Positions 33,629 through 45,407 of a stretch of 64,000 bases of DNA are shown here, piece by piece (the stretch's first letter is position 1; each line of letters starts with the position of its first letter). The notes under the pieces are model-generated. The model saw nothing but the letters and a program-made list of their open reading frames with translations, searched no databases and had not been told where the DNA came from. Both the position numbers and the translations under genes were made by a program. Source of the stretch: Triatoma infestans. Taxonomy: Eukaryota > Arthropoda > Insecta > Hemiptera > Reduviidae. The stretch lies in assembly GCA_011037195.1 (NCBI GenBank), contig JAAEAF010004375.1:17746-81745 (forward strand), written 5' to 3'.

Positions 33629-34097
33629 TTAAGCGGCCTCTACACGGTCAATAATATTGACAGTACCTTAGCGTATTGACAATAATATTGACCGTATAAG
33701 GTGAAAAAATTGTATTGACGGTCGTTATTGATAAGAATATTAATGAAATCCGGATTTTCTGATTTTCGTGTATCAATACTGACGATATTGACAATAATAT
33801 TGACGTGTAGGGGCGGCGCCATATTTCCATCAATACTCAGTTTAGTAGTTTTATGGAACGTTGAAATTAATTTCAACGACAGTGATACAATACCTTACAA
33901 AGGTACTTTGAAAAGATTTGTGTATTAAAATAAAACTTCAATCATACATTTTTTAAAGATGATTGTAATTTTTTAATCTTATTTTTCTGATTAACATACA
34001 TTTCATATAGTCAATTAAATAGTCTCTTCATTACAGTTCAGTTCAAAGCACGATCCAGTGAAAGTTCTTTGGAAAGATTTGTGTATTAAAATAAAAT

Positions 34098-34212
34098 CAT
34101 CAGAGACATTTTCCGTGGTAGCCTGCTTCATTTTGTGGTCATCAAAATGACCATAAAATGAAGCATGATGACCACAAAATGAAGCAGGCTACCACGGAAA
34201 ATGTCTCTGATG
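34098..34212. repeat. Perfect 46-nt inverted repeat (hairpin)
   Basis: Arms 34098-34143 and 34167-34212 are exact reverse complements over 46 nt, with a 23-nt loop. The arm sequence contains TTTTCCGTGGTAGCCTGCTT and CATTTTGTGGTCATC, which is also found singly in the dispersed motif at 60541-60653. The perfect match means the inversion is recent compared with the decayed transposase around it. Confidence 0.9.
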
Positions 34213-34260
34213 CTTTCCAGCTCTGCGGAACCAACCACCACAACAAATATAAAACTTCAA

Positions 34261-34765
34261 TCATACATTTTTTAAAGGTGATTGTGAATTTAAAGGTGAA
34301 TTTTTTTCAAAGTCTTGTAGGACATATATAAAGGTTTCACAGGTTTCTATTACAGCTTTGCTGATAGTTGTTGGGGAAATTATGGCTGAAAACTTCAAGT
34401 CTTCAAAATTTCTTCCTGTGGCTAAGTACCTCAGGGTTAAGGCTAATCTTTCCCTAACACTTATACTTTCTCTCATATTTCTGTCCTGTCTTTTCAAAAA
34501 TGGTTCAACCATATGTAACAGTTTGTTAAAGGTAGGTTCTTCTATTCGAAAGTAGTTCAACATCGCAGAGGCTGATTTCCTTCAAAAGTACTAAATGAAA
34601 ATATTCATCTCTTTTCTTTAACCATTCTTTCATCCAGTGTTTGCGTTTCACTTGACGAGTAGTGCCAAACGCCAAAATAATAGCTACGCAAGCTTTTGTA
34701 CGATTATTCATATTTTGGAAGGGAAAAAAAGCAGCTAAAAACCGAGTAAAACCACGTAGATTCAC
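34261..34765 (-). pseudogene. HARBI1-like transposase, N-terminal part, frameshifted
   Basis: Two overlapping minus-strand frames join: KRKHWMKEWLKKRDEYFHLV upstream, then MLNYFRIEEPTFNKLLHMVE and LTLRYLATGRNFEDLKFSAI with SPTTISKAVIETCE. This is the standard start of Harbinger nucleases: a basic linker, the NYFR-x-E/D-x-TF helix, the ERLALTLRYLATG core and the ISKAVIETCE helix-turn-helix. It ends before the DDE_Tnp_4 catalytic domain, so the Asp/Asp/Glu residues are absent. A frameshift lies near 34555, between the two frames. It cannot be an active transposase, but the ends could have been mobilised in trans. Confidence 0.85.
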
Positions 34766-34925
34766 TCTCCTAATGGCAGAAGTAGTAAGTACTGAGCAAA
34801 GTTATTGACAATAATATTGATCGTGTAAGGTAATGAAGTATTGAGACCGGTTAGCACGAGTATTTATGGTTATATTGTCAATACCAGTATTGACAATATT
34901 ATTGACCGTGTAGGGGCCGCTGTAG

Positions 34926-35339
34926 GCAAAATGTAGTTGTAATAAACTACAGTTTCATTAGTTGTGATATAGTTAGAATAACAACTTCAAATATAACTGT
35001 AGTTACTGTCGCAGTTTTATTATTTTTCACAGCTAAAGTATCTGTTGAAAATGTGGTTGGGTCCGCAATGCGGGATAACATACGGTATTTTATCCGTCTT
35101 AGTACGCATATTAGTTTTGTTCCTGACCGGTTTCGGATTTTCATCCATTGTCAGAGAAAATTCACCAAACTTCGTGTAGAGAGTTCACTTCAACTTTCGT
35201 TGAAGTATCTGTAGTTGAAACTCACTAGAGAATACAGTAAAGGTTAGGAAAAATTAGTTGCAAAAACAATTATCAACTTATATGTAGTTAATTATAAAAC
35301 CGACAATTATCAAAGTAAACTAAAGTGTATGCCTAATTT
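34926..35339. repeat. Intronic sequence with one copy of the dispersed Penelope-like motif
   Basis: 35056-35158 runs TGGGTCCGCAATGCGGGATA, then CCTGACCGGTTTCGGATTTT and CATCCATTGTCAGAG. The order of blocks matches the segments at 49302-49420 and 60541-60653. The rest of the stretch is AT-rich and featureless. Confidence 0.5.
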
Positions 35340-35515
35340 TTCAGGCGTGCTTAACGTCTAACTACCAAATTAGGTGAGACGGACGGGATTGGAACCATAT
35401 ATTTTACCATTAACATTTTGTTAAATTAATATAAATTAAGCAGTTATACGAGGGATTTGACCTGGGGATCTCCCAGTTACATGTCCATACTCATAACCAC
35501 TACACCAAACCCGCA
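35340..35515 (-). repeat. tRNA-derived SINE, family B, copy 3
   Basis: Same 175-bp unit as at 14458 and 18107. On the minus strand: GGTGTAGTGGTTATGAGTAT, then a B box that has decayed (GGTCAAATCCC). It has the ATATAAATTAAGC body and GTCCGTCTCACC tail. No target duplication was certain. Confidence 0.7.
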
Positions 35516-38500
35516 AATTTAACCCCAACAATTATAACTACTTAAATCTTCCTACTTGTGCTAGATATTCTGCTTTACTTATTTATTTACTTGTTAATTT
35601 TTAATTTTAACTTTGTAGAAAAACTATTGCCCAACTCTGCTAAGACTCTATTTTAAGTTAATGATCCTTCATGTTTTGAAAAAAAATCAAAATAATATTT
35701 CTCTATTTCTAAAAGTTTTGCCAACCCTTCGGTGTAAACACACTAAATATAATCGTATTAAGAAGATCTGGAAGATATTCTTGGTATAATTTGTCACTTA
35801 CAAGGTTCGATGTCAAACAAAACCTTAGATAGTTAAGATATGCGTATTGTTTGATAACTGGAAGTTATTTTAGGGCTTGATTTTCTACCAAATAAAGAAA
35901 CATCTAGCTTCTTATCAATTTATCCCACTTATGATTATTAACTGCTGCAGAGTTTTGTATTTTCAAAACTGAACTATTTAATTTTGATTATATAGTGTCA
36001 CTTTTGGACAAGGAGCTTTGATTTAAAATAGATATCAACATATTTCTAAATTACTACATTCTTTTTTTACTTGAAACCTTAACTGTTTGTGTTCTTTTTG
36101 TGCATTCCGCCATTTAAATATATATTCTCTCTTGGAATATGCTATTTTTGTTTAATATTCCGAAGTAAGAAAGTGATATCGATTACAAATCTTCAAGCTA
36201 CACCCGATAAATTATTGCAATATCGTACCATTAACGACGATTATGCAGAGACACTTCCTTTTTTAATTTTTATAAAAATTTAATTTTAAGTTTCTATTTA
36301 TTATTTTGTAAAAATAAAATTGAGGTGAGAACATCTATTCTTTGCGGACGTACATTGAAGAGGTCAGTGGGCCGCCTGTGGCCCGCGGGCCAAATGAAAT
36401 AATTCAATGTTGCCTGGCGCTTGTTATAAATTAAATGTATAAAATTATTTAATTTAGAGGTAATAGATTCTTAGCTTTTTTTCAAACGGCTTCAGCTTTA
36501 TTTCTTAATTTTTTTTTTTTTTTTTAAGTTATAATCTAAAACTTTACCATGAACTGAATTGAAAAAAAATTAACTTCGCCCAAAGTGTAACATCACGAAC
36601 ATATAACCACTTGATTTAAAGTAATAATTATTTAAAACTTCTCTCCAGCTATTAGGATGGGCTCAAGAAGACGGCACTGACCTCAACATCATTCATGGTG
36701 CCTATCTTGCTTGCCTTTATACACGCGCGCTCTCTCTCTCATCTTTAATTATGACCTAATAATATTAGTCGAATTAATCGAATATATTCAGCTTCATTTG
36801 GAAAGCATCATTACAAAATTTTGTTGGAATTATTCAAATTTTTAAATAAAGTTTTGGACACATTAATAAAGTTCATTAAGATAATTCAGAACTATTTTTG
36901 TAATAATATAAAATTTTATATTTTATCACTGCTAGTTTGATTAGATTAGATGTATAATTAAAAAAAGTTGATCTTTTTATTTGCTAATTGTAGGTTTTCG
37001 TCTTTTTGGCCTAACATTTCTCACATTTTTGAAGGAAGATGCGTAACTAAGACTTGGGTTATTCGTGTTGTGACAAGTGGAGAAGCCGAGCTCTCTAGTT
37101 GTAAATCATTTTACCACCCATCTATGCACTTCTGAGGAAATTATTATTTTTTTTAAAAAGGCAATTAAACCTCTCAGAGAATAACCTGACTGAGAATAAC
37201 CAGAAGTAGAAAATCCCATACTGTTTGCATTCATCCTTGTTCATCCTTATATGCGTAACATTAACAACGCCGAATAGTTGCTCGCCTGAATAAATTACTA
37301 ACCACAAAATAAATTTAAATTATTATTGATTACTGTATTAAAACTAACTTCGAAATAGTCCAGAAAAATAACTCACAATACCAGTTGTTGCTCACAAAAG
37401 CAGTGAGTTGTACGAAGGAGGGCGCCTAGGGCGAGAAAAACTTAAAAGTTCAGCGCATCTGGGCTCGAACATGAAGATTCCGCGTTCCAATACAGCAGCT
37501 GTTTCTTTTCTAATCCCGTACTCCTGAAGTAGTAGTTTTGTTTGTCCTTTTGTTTTTTCTTCTATTTTCTTTTTTCCCTATGAATCATGCACTTTTCTTC
37601 GACTTAAAGTTCTGATTTTTTTTCTGTCAGTCTGTCTATTTATTACGTCTATAAGTCAGAATATGAAATCATTTTTTTTTTTACCGGAAATGATGTTTTT
37701 GAAGTCTACTGATGTTTCTTCATCAGGAATTGGAAAATGATGTTTCTAAAATAAGATCTCTATGCATGTCTATATGTTTTCGTTTTATTTATCAGCTGGT
37801 GTCGGAATGGAGGTTTCTGTTAAAGCTGTCACCCCCCTTAAAATTATCACTTTAATTCCAAAGTTCCTTTGACTTTCTTGAATATGAGTGCTCAATTCTT
37901 TTAACCTTATATACAATCCTATATAAATAGGTTATTTATTATTATTTATAACATTGTTTTCAAAGAATATCGAACCTAGCGGTAGCTTGGGACATCCAGG
38001 TTTTCACCCACATACCTATCATTTGAAAATTTTGTTCGGAATATTATTACTTTATATTTCAAAACTTAAAAGTGTGTGCAAAAGCACACATGAGATTCAT
38101 TGTTTAATAAATGCTACACACAGAAAGCATCAGCAGAAGAAGATTACCGGTAAATATTTTCGTAATATGTCCTCCTTGAAACATAACAAAAAGTCAAAGC
38201 AAACCAACAATTCTGAGATATGGCAAAGCCCCCCCCCCTCCCCCCAGGATCACATTAATTGATTATAAGAGGGACATTTCATGATAGTTCAATAACATAT
38301 TATTAAAATTCTCAGGCTTATTTTACAGCCTAAATTATTTAATTATTATTTATAAATTATTGAAATCATTGTTCAATTATATGTTTTAATTTTTAGTAAG
38401 CAGTATTTTATCCTATATTCCAAAATTCAAGATGTAGAACATATTTCTTGTCCTTATGAGCTTGACATTCAATTACTTTTCACACTTCCTTCTTCTGAAA

Positions 38501-38608
38501 GACATTATCACAGAAACCATAACTAATGATTGTTCCGCAAGAAGAAAAGCGCCGACTACGAATTAATTAAAGCTCAGATATTATTCATCAACTTCCTCGT
38601 GTGGACAC
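35516..38608. other. Long AT-rich intronic stretch
   Basis: No gene recognised. Traces: GGCCCGCGGGCC at 36378-36391, the kind of GC palindrome found near hAT ends; a CT microsatellite at 36731-36740; and a possible SINE head remnant near 37440-37490 (minus strand TGTTCGAGCCCAG B box). A C-tract lies at 38229-38246. Short open frames at about 36089 and 37954 have no domain. Confidence 0.45.
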
Positions 38609-38620
38609 TTGTTTTAACGT

Positions 38621-38860
38621 TTTTTTTTTTTTTAAATTTAAGGTGTCTCAACATCTGAGGTCATTTGCGCCCGGAGCCTTCTCAGTGCACTGCCGGCCTC
38701 CGGACAGTGTTCTCCCGTTACAGACAACACTGTCCATCACCGGACAGTGAGCTGTAGGGGCTCCTAGGAAGAGAAAATCTAATAGTAGCACGGCTGGATT
38801 CGAACCCGTGATCTCCGCGTTGCTAGTCCAGCGCGCTACCACTGAGCTAATCCCTTCCCT
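38621..38860 (-). repeat. SINE A reference copy with 12-bp target duplication
   Basis: TTGTTTTAACGT is found at 38609-38620 and 38861-38872. On the minus strand the element starts AGGGAAGGGATTAGCTCAGT, with A box TTAGCTCAGTGGTAG and B box GGGTTCGAATCC, a tRNA-like arrangement. It then has the 100-bp core (CTCCTAGGAGCCCCTACAGC, GTCCGGTGATGGACAGTGTT, GGAGGCCGGCAGTGCACTGA) and the end GGGCGCAAATGACC..AAATTTAAA plus 14 A. Length is 240 bp. Its completeness makes it the best model for the family; transcription by RNA polymerase III is inferred from the boxes. Confidence 0.85.
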
Positions 38861-38872
38861 TTGTTTTAACGT

Positions 38873-40400
38873 AGAATACGTTTTTTGGGAGGCACCTGTT
38901 TGGTAAAAAGCAAACGAACGTTTTCTCATAGCAGGTTAGTGGGATTCTGGTGGGTTAATTTTGAAGTAATTTGAGGGCAGTTTGGGGGGGGGGATATTGA
39001 GAAACGTATTCTACGCATGTTGCAACTGTCGTGTGATAGATACCATTTGAATTTTTACATTATTTCAGTGTTTAGAACTCATATTTTCCCATCTTCGTTT
39101 CCTTATGTATAATTCCCAAATCGAACAAACAACCTACACATCTCCCAACATCTACCACATCGGCCTCTCCTGTCTATTCTAGCAAAAAAAAATATTCGAA
39201 AAGATATACTATTTTTCACGTCTTCAACCAGTTCTAGAATCTTTCCATATTATCTCTTGCCACCTTTTGGATTGTATAGTGGACATTCCATCATTCAACA
39301 AACATATCGCGAATTAGTCATCATACTACGAATACGAACCACATGTGATACACACATCGAAATAACTCATTTTGCGCTTTTCACAATATAAACAAAAATG
39401 ACAAAAAAAAAAAAAAATGAGTAAGCTAATCTATAAATGATTTGCGCACCAAGTTTTGAGAAGGTGGTTTATTAATTTATTAAGTGTTAATATAGCTACA
39501 AATATCTTATATTATATTAGATTTATTTTTATTATATTAGTATTAATTATTGAAATCATGATTTTCAGGCGAGCCATTCTGTCGCCAATTGTCTTATAAG
39601 TTTTTATTTGATCAATTTCTAATTGGACGATCTTTCTAAAATACATCCCTGACAGTGATTCTTTCATTTTATTTCTTTCTTTTATTTCTATCTCTCTCTC
39701 TCTTCTTCTTCTTCTTCTTCTTTTTTTTTTAATAAAATCTCTCCAAAACAACATGTGCCGCTCCTATAAACGTTTTTAATTAACTATCAAAGACGGGTGC
39801 CACAACTACATAGTTTAGAATATCTGTAAAACTAACTTCTCCTTATTTATAAATGATTGCACCTTTTATAATGTTGAAAAATATCGTGCCAGGGTAAATG
39901 AGGATTTTGTTTTATTTTTTTTAATATATTCCCTTTTAAAACAGTTTTGTCAAAACATAATTATTTGACAAACTATAATTTATTTATAATTAACCCCTCC
40001 ACAATTTAATTTTATTTTACTTTTAATATAATAAAATAAGAATAAAAACGTTTTTTTTCAACTCTTGAAGACGAAAAAACTAGTTTTTTTTTTTTTTTAT
40101 CACTTGCACTGTCATTTGATACAAATGATATGTATACAAGTTTTGCACAGTAGCATTTTTATGAAAGCTAAACGTACTTACTTAAATTGATTTTTTTTTT
40201 TTTTTTTTTTTAGTTTTAATTTATTTACTACTGGTTTTGTGAGGGTGCTTTTTATTAAATAGAAAGATCGCTGGCAATGAGTGTGTGTTTTTAATTAAAA
40301 TAAGGTATCGATTAATTTATGAAACTAACAGGGTAATGTTCAGCTTTATATATAATGTCCCTTAAAAATGTCTCATTCTTTAAAGCAGGGACTTTAAAAA
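38873..40400. other. AT-rich intronic sequence
   Basis: Contains a pyrimidine microsatellite, (TC)n then (TTC)n, at 39685-39722 and several T tracts. No gene recognised. Confidence 0.4.
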
Positions 40401-40411
40401 AACAAAACAAA

Positions 40412-40470
40412 AAAATCTGGAGTGAAACTACCCTCAAACGACTCTTTCACTTAAGGCAGCTTCCACAATA
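40412..40470 (+). mobile_element. TIR15 head fragment
   Basis: TCTGGAGTGAAACTACC, with CGACTCTTTCACTTAAGGCA, is a diverged family head preceded by the usual A-rich tract. Following sequence does not match the modules. Confidence 0.4.
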
Positions 40471-40762
40471 AAATTCATTTTGATGGATCTCTCAGGATGC
40501 TCTGTGAGGTCACAAAAAGCGTCTCCTCAAAAGCTTCATTTTATTACAGATTTGGTTTCCCACCTATCAAAGTCAACTAAACATTTACTAACAATTCTAA
40601 AGTATGAACTAAATTGCTCAATTATATCTATGTATATAAATTGCGGCAAGAGAAAGTCGTGTGAGAAAGATTTTTCTTTCAGCAATAAGAGAAAGCTAAG
40701 CATTCATGTTCCATTTATTATCTTATCCTTAATGCCATCCTACCTTTCTGATAAGTAATAAT

Positions 40763-41945
40763 TAATAATAATAAAATTGTCTTTATTAGGAACATATAAT
40801 ACAAATACACAAAAAATAAATCTCTTTTGTTTTAAGACGAATACTCATGGTCCACTGACCGTCTGAGGGGTCGCCTTGAACTTATACAAACTAAACTATT
40901 CCGCAATGGAAATACAATTTCAAGACAAGAAAAAAAAATATAATTGAAAATGTCAAATCCTAAATATTAGAATAACAACAAAACAAAAACAAGGTAAAGA
41001 ATCATTACTCCATTGAACTGAAATATACCATACTTGTTAAATTAAAAAGGATTATAATAAAGCAATATAAGAATAAGAATAGAAAGTAAAAGAATAAATT
41101 TCGGAAATATGTAACTCAATCCATATTCTGATAATTAAACTGTTGCATAAAAAAATATCTATAATTCCTGGCTAACTTAACAAAAATTTACGAAGCTGGA
41201 CCAGTCATTTCCGTTTAAATATCCCTTAAACTCATCTTCAGTTAGCATGTCCTCCTTCAAATACTTTCGACGATACGTTTTTTAGAACAGGACAAATAGC
41301 AAGAAAGTGATAGACGTCCACGATCTCATTCCTGTTACACAATGAGCACAATTTGATCTGCTCAGTGAAGGTATATTTGTTTAGATACAGCAGTTCGCCC
41401 CTCATTTTGATTAACCAGCCAACCAGAATTTGCATCTAACTTGCTACTATAAATAAAGTAGTCCTTATCGGGTTCCAATTCCTTTTACAGAGTATACCTT
41501 ACACTGGTGAAAATTTTCAATTTGTGCTCATTAATTACATAACCTTTTAACGTGTTTATTACACTGGATGTTTTTATGCCATCATTTAACAGATCCATCA
41601 TATTAATATTACAGCTACTACAGAGTATTTCCCAGTTTCTATATCAAAATATTTTTCTATTAATTATTTCTTGGATGAGAATTTTGGGGTATCTAGAAGT
41701 TAGTAGATTTAAACACATCTCTTTATATTATTTAAATGCAATTTCAATGTGTTTACAGGAATGTTTGAGCTAAATTAGTCTCTAAATATACAATCGCATC
41801 CGGCGTAAATTAAAGCACTTTTTAACAAAAAATTTAAAAGGGATCTCCACCGAATCATACCTACAATACCCTTAAGTTTGCGCCCCATAGCACACTATTG
41901 CACGAGATACCGCATTAAATTACTTCTGATAAGTATTACCGAGTA
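40763..41945 (-). pseudogene. LINE ORF2 C-terminus and 3' end
   Basis: On the minus strand the right part shows mutated LINE text (YSVVAVILI-, TLKLHLNNIKRCV-like segments). Near 41435-41238 an open frame reads MQILVGWLIKMRGELLYLN and CSLCNRNEIVDVYHFLAICP, the Cys/His cluster that ends many ORF2 proteins. The 3' UTR runs to about 40763 and ends AATAAAGACAATTTTATTAT plus a short TAA repeat, with a polyadenylation-type AATAAA just before it. Stops and frameshifts are frequent upstream. Possibly the same family as the tail at 1-612. Confidence 0.65.
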
Positions 41946-42820
41946 ATATTAGATCTTGCTTTCTCCTTCCATCCAATAAAGACAGGAGTTCCTCAGAGAA
42001 GCATCTTGGGTCCTATGTTCTGCGCAGTATACACTGCCAACATTCCTATTCATCCTCAAACCACCCTGTCTACCTATGCTGATAATACTGCAATCATTTC
42101 CTTTTCATAAAGATTCGGTAACATCAACAAGAAACCTTCAATTCCATCTTGTCTTCCTTGGAAACATAGTTTAAGAGAAATGGAGAATATAGTAAAAATA
42201 TTACTTTTACGCTAAGTAAAATTACCTGCACTCCAATATACTACAATAGAATTCCTTCTCTTCCTCATGTTAATGTTGTCTGCTGTATTGTGTTGTAAAT
42301 TGACAACGCCTGACATGGAATCCTCACAGTAAACTGAAAATGGTCTAAACAAGCGATTAATATGCACCTCTGTCCAAAAAACCTTTGTGGATGAATGAAA
42401 TAAAACTTATGGATTCTGCTAAGATGTTCCACAATATCCAACGAATACAATACTCTTTCCGTCAAAAATCCTGCGCACTATTACTAACGCTCCCTACTTT
42501 CTCCCCAAACCTTAACATCCCGTTCGGTTTGTGACCAATGTTGCTTCCTCTTCTTAAAAAGAAACTCCATAATATCCTGGCCTGCCATATAAATTCTTTA
42601 ACCACAAATCTCTCATCTCGAACATTCCCGGACAATTATTCCTGTCGTCTAAGGACTCGTCAGTGAACTCGAGATCTTTTATCAACAAGTGACAGTGAGA
42701 GTAATTTGAAGTGCCTTGCACTGTGTAGTTCTGCCATTCGTTTAGTAATTTTTTTTGTTTTGTCTTCAATGTTATTCAAATTTACTTATGCGCACTAGTG
42801 GATGGTAAATGTAAATAAAA
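41946..42820 (+). pseudogene. Jockey-like reverse transcriptase C-terminal part
   Basis: KTGVPQRSILGPMFCAVYTA is reverse-transcriptase motif 4 (normally GVPQGS). STYADNTAIISF is the catalytic motif (normally YADD), in which the second Asp is now Asn. A frameshift follows. Later text (TNTILFPSKILRT and the terminal NLKCLALCSSAIRLVIFFVL) is the thumb/tail region seen in Jockey elements. The copy is 5'-truncated and has lost the second metal-binding Asp, so it is dead. It abuts the minus-strand LINE at 40763-41945 almost head to head. Confidence 0.7.
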
Positions 42821-43852
42821 TTAAAAGAAAAAAGAAAGTATTCATAAAACAAAAATATTTTTAAGTTTATTTTTTTTACAGTTTTCATCTTATGAATTAC
42901 AAACTAGGTTGATGAAAGAGAAAGGTAAGAGTAACCAATAAGTAGGTAGTTCCTCCTTTTATTAGAATATTGAGTGACCATTTAGTAAAATATGTTCAAT
43001 TATTTTCAAATTTCCGGCCAAAATGTGGTAATAAAATAAAAAAAATAGATACAAAAGAAATTTCGCTAATAAATAACATTTATTCTATAACGGAATCTAA
43101 GATTGTTGGAACAGATTTATTTTATTTTTTTTTTTTTTTGTAATTTAATCCTTAATCGCTAATTCCTTGCACAAATAGCAGCAGGTTTAGTACTACAATC
43201 CTAGTCTAACTAGTTTCAACTTGTTCTTTGTATAGTGAACACATTATTTGTGCGTATACAAGTTTATGCATGTTTGGTTGCTAAGAAAAGAAAACATTGA
43301 AGTATTTAATAGTTAATTGTTTGTATATTTTATAATTTTATTGTTTAAATATACAACAATATATATATGTGATTATTATTATAGTAATTATTGATGTTTA
43401 TGATTTTCTCTAGCAGTTAAAGAAGACTCTTCTGAATTTAGTTTTTTTTTTGAGTTGTTGTTATTATTATTATTATGACGACAATGAAATCATTATTATC
43501 TTTCTTTCTTTTTTATTTTTTTGAACATCATTTATTTAGAAGATATAGATGGTGGTTGCCCACCATCCACAACCCACACAAGCCCCCCCATAAGCCCACA
43601 AGGCCACATCCATAAAGACCATCTTCTCTTATTGTCGACCAATTTGGCAACAGTATTTATCTTTCCTTCTTCAAGAGAGAAGTGACAACTTAGCTACACA
43701 CATCACAGCCCACATAGGTCGTGGAACGGTTTTTTTTCTACAGCCCCCAAACATTTCCATGCAAAAACGTTGTACCCTAAAATTTTTGTTCCCCTCCCCA
43801 CTTGTTCCCAGTAACCCTGAAATCAGAGCCTTAATTTATTTGCATGCACAGT
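42821..43852. other. AT-rich sequence and a GC-richer patch
   Basis: Ordinary AT-rich sequence to about 43550. From 43550 to 43830 the composition shifts (ATGGTGGTTGCCCACCAT short palindrome, CAAGCCCCCCCATAAGCCC), with no match to repeats or domains I know. Confidence 0.35.
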
Positions 43853-43862
43853 TTGTGTGCAT

Positions 43863-44111
43863 TTTTTTTTTTTTTAATTTAAAGCGCGTCAACATCTGTG
43901 GTCATTGGCGCCCGGAGCCTTCTCAGTGCACTGCCGGCCTCCGGACAGTGTTCTCTTGCTATTGACAACACTATCCATCACCGAACAGTGAACTGTGTTT
44001 CCTAGAGGCTCCTAGGAAGAAAAAATCTGAGGGTAGCACTGCTGGACTCGAATCCGGGACCTCCGTGAAAGTCAACGCGCTAACCACTCGGCTAATCCTT
44101 GAATTAGCATA
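43863..44111 (-). repeat. SINE A copy with 10-bp target duplication
   Basis: TTGTGTGCAT stands at 43853-43862 and 44112-44121. The copy has the poly(A)/AAATTTAAA tail, GGCGCCCGGAGCCTTCTCAG, the core with a small internal insertion near 43995, and a tRNA-like head with a GATTCGAGTCC B box. The head shows an extra change (GTTAGCGCGTTGAC), unlike the GTAGCGCGCTGGAC of other copies. Confidence 0.8.
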
Positions 44112-44121
44112 TTGTGTGCAT

Positions 44122-44460
44122 ATACATGTGTTATCAATCAAGTTGATAATCACTATAATAATATATATTCAATATAATACATATAAAATTCAAATAAATA
44201 CTCATTTAAATCAAAGCCAAAACATAAGGTTGTGAATAACAAATTAAAGTATAATACCCATATCTTAAATTAATGTATAAGATCAAGATTTTGATCATAA
44301 TTTAGAATTGGTCAAAGTCTTGATTGTAAGACAGGATATATATATATATAAAATTTCATAAAGAACCTATAATAATTAATGCACGAGTCCTTATTACGTA
44401 CTTTCTATTCATAACACATTACCATTAAAAGAATTCAATGTTTATAATTGGAATGTGTTT
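44122..44460. other. AT-rich intronic sequence
   Basis: No feature recognised apart from a (TA)n run at 44337-44350. Confidence 0.4.
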
Positions 44461-45055
44461 ACTTTTCTATTACTCCTCCTATTAAGAGGAAGTATTGGAA
44501 TTGTGTCAAATTATCGAAGATGAGTTTCCATTGGAAATACACGTCTTGAGGTCAACTGAAAACGAAAAAAAATTTGTTTGGTGCATGGTCTTTGTGTATG
44601 TGTATATAATCGCAGGAAGCTCAAACTTCGCATTTCGTTTTGATATTACTACCGCATCTGACACAAAGGTTACGTATAAAATCCTGAAACCGGAAATGGA
44701 ACTTTACAAAAATTTGTTTTTAAGTTTTTCCTTTTTTTTTGCTCTCTGGAAAACAGTTCGAATAATTTTCTTTAAACTGTTTGTGCATACATGTTCTGAG
44801 ACGCATTGTATGATTCTTTTATCGTTATAATATTTTTAATACAAATTTGAAGTATTGTCAGAATTATTAATTTGAAGTAAATTTTGGACTGCAATGTAAT
44901 CACTTTCTGTACCTGCCTGGGAAGGTACTTGTCCCCCCCCCTCCACATACACACTACATTTAATGTTAATGCAATTTGAAGCGTAAAGAAAATTTGTCAT
45001 ATTATTTAGTCATAATTAGCAATAAGAATAAGTGGTATGAGTGTTTCACACCAGA
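44461..45055 (-). mobile_element. TIR15 second-subfamily copy, complete, inverted
   Basis: Starts ACTTTTCTATTACTCCTCCT and AAGAGGAAGTATTGG (reversed tail) and ends GTATGAGTGTTTCACACCAG (reversed head), followed by 22 T. At about 595 bp it has the standard ends but a different middle: GGACTGCAATGTAATCACTT, GGGAAGGTACTTGTCCCCCC. That middle is shared with 4680-5090, 30690 and 56563. So the same termini are used by two sequence types. Confidence 0.7.
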
Positions 45056-45407
45056 TTTTTTTTTTTTTTTTTTTTTTTTAAATTATTGGCCTATGATGTG
45101 GTAGCTATTCATAGAAACTATTGTGATAACAGGCCATTAAATGAATAAACATCCTATTGTAATGGTTTCTACGTAATAATTATGGACCTTCGAAATATAT
45201 AGAATATTTCTCTCACTTACTGTAAGTGGAAGTATTACGATCATATCAAATTTTCGAATTTGAGTTTTCACCGGAAATACATGTTTTGAGGTCCCCTGAG
45301 TCCAAAAAAAGTGTTTTTTTGAAAATTGGTCTGTGTGTATCAGTATAAAGAAAAGAAAAAAAAAAGGAAAACTGTAGAAAGTTCAAATTTGTAAATTATA
45401 TACTTTA

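Larger units (their letters stand above)
33632..34921 (-). mobile_element. Truncated PIF/Harbinger element
   Basis: The left end AGCGGCCTCTACACGGTCAA and the right end, reversed AGCGGCCCCTACACGGTCAA, are matching terminal inverted repeats that go on for about 35 bp (ATAATATTGAC...). The flanking triplets are TTA and GTA, one change from the 3-bp duplication expected of Harbinger elements. Inside lies the N-terminal half of a HARBI1-like transposase on the minus strand and no catalytic domain. The roughly 1.3-kb size fits a deletion derivative of a 3-4-kb autonomous element. Confidence 0.8.

Noticed and set aside
36378..36391. GGCCCGCGGGCC palindrome as a hAT transposon end
   Set aside because: No matching inverted end and no 8-bp duplication could be found nearby.
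36646..36733. CTCTCCAG followed by an open segment, considered as the next cv-2 exon
   Set aside because: The phase would fit, but the translation has only one Cys and none of the VWC spacing, and no donor was convincing.
38780..38855. A tRNA gene on the minus strand at a SINE head
   Set aside because: A and B boxes are present, but the acceptor and anticodon stems do not pair and the sequence continues into the SINE core; it is a tRNA-derived promoter, not a tRNA.
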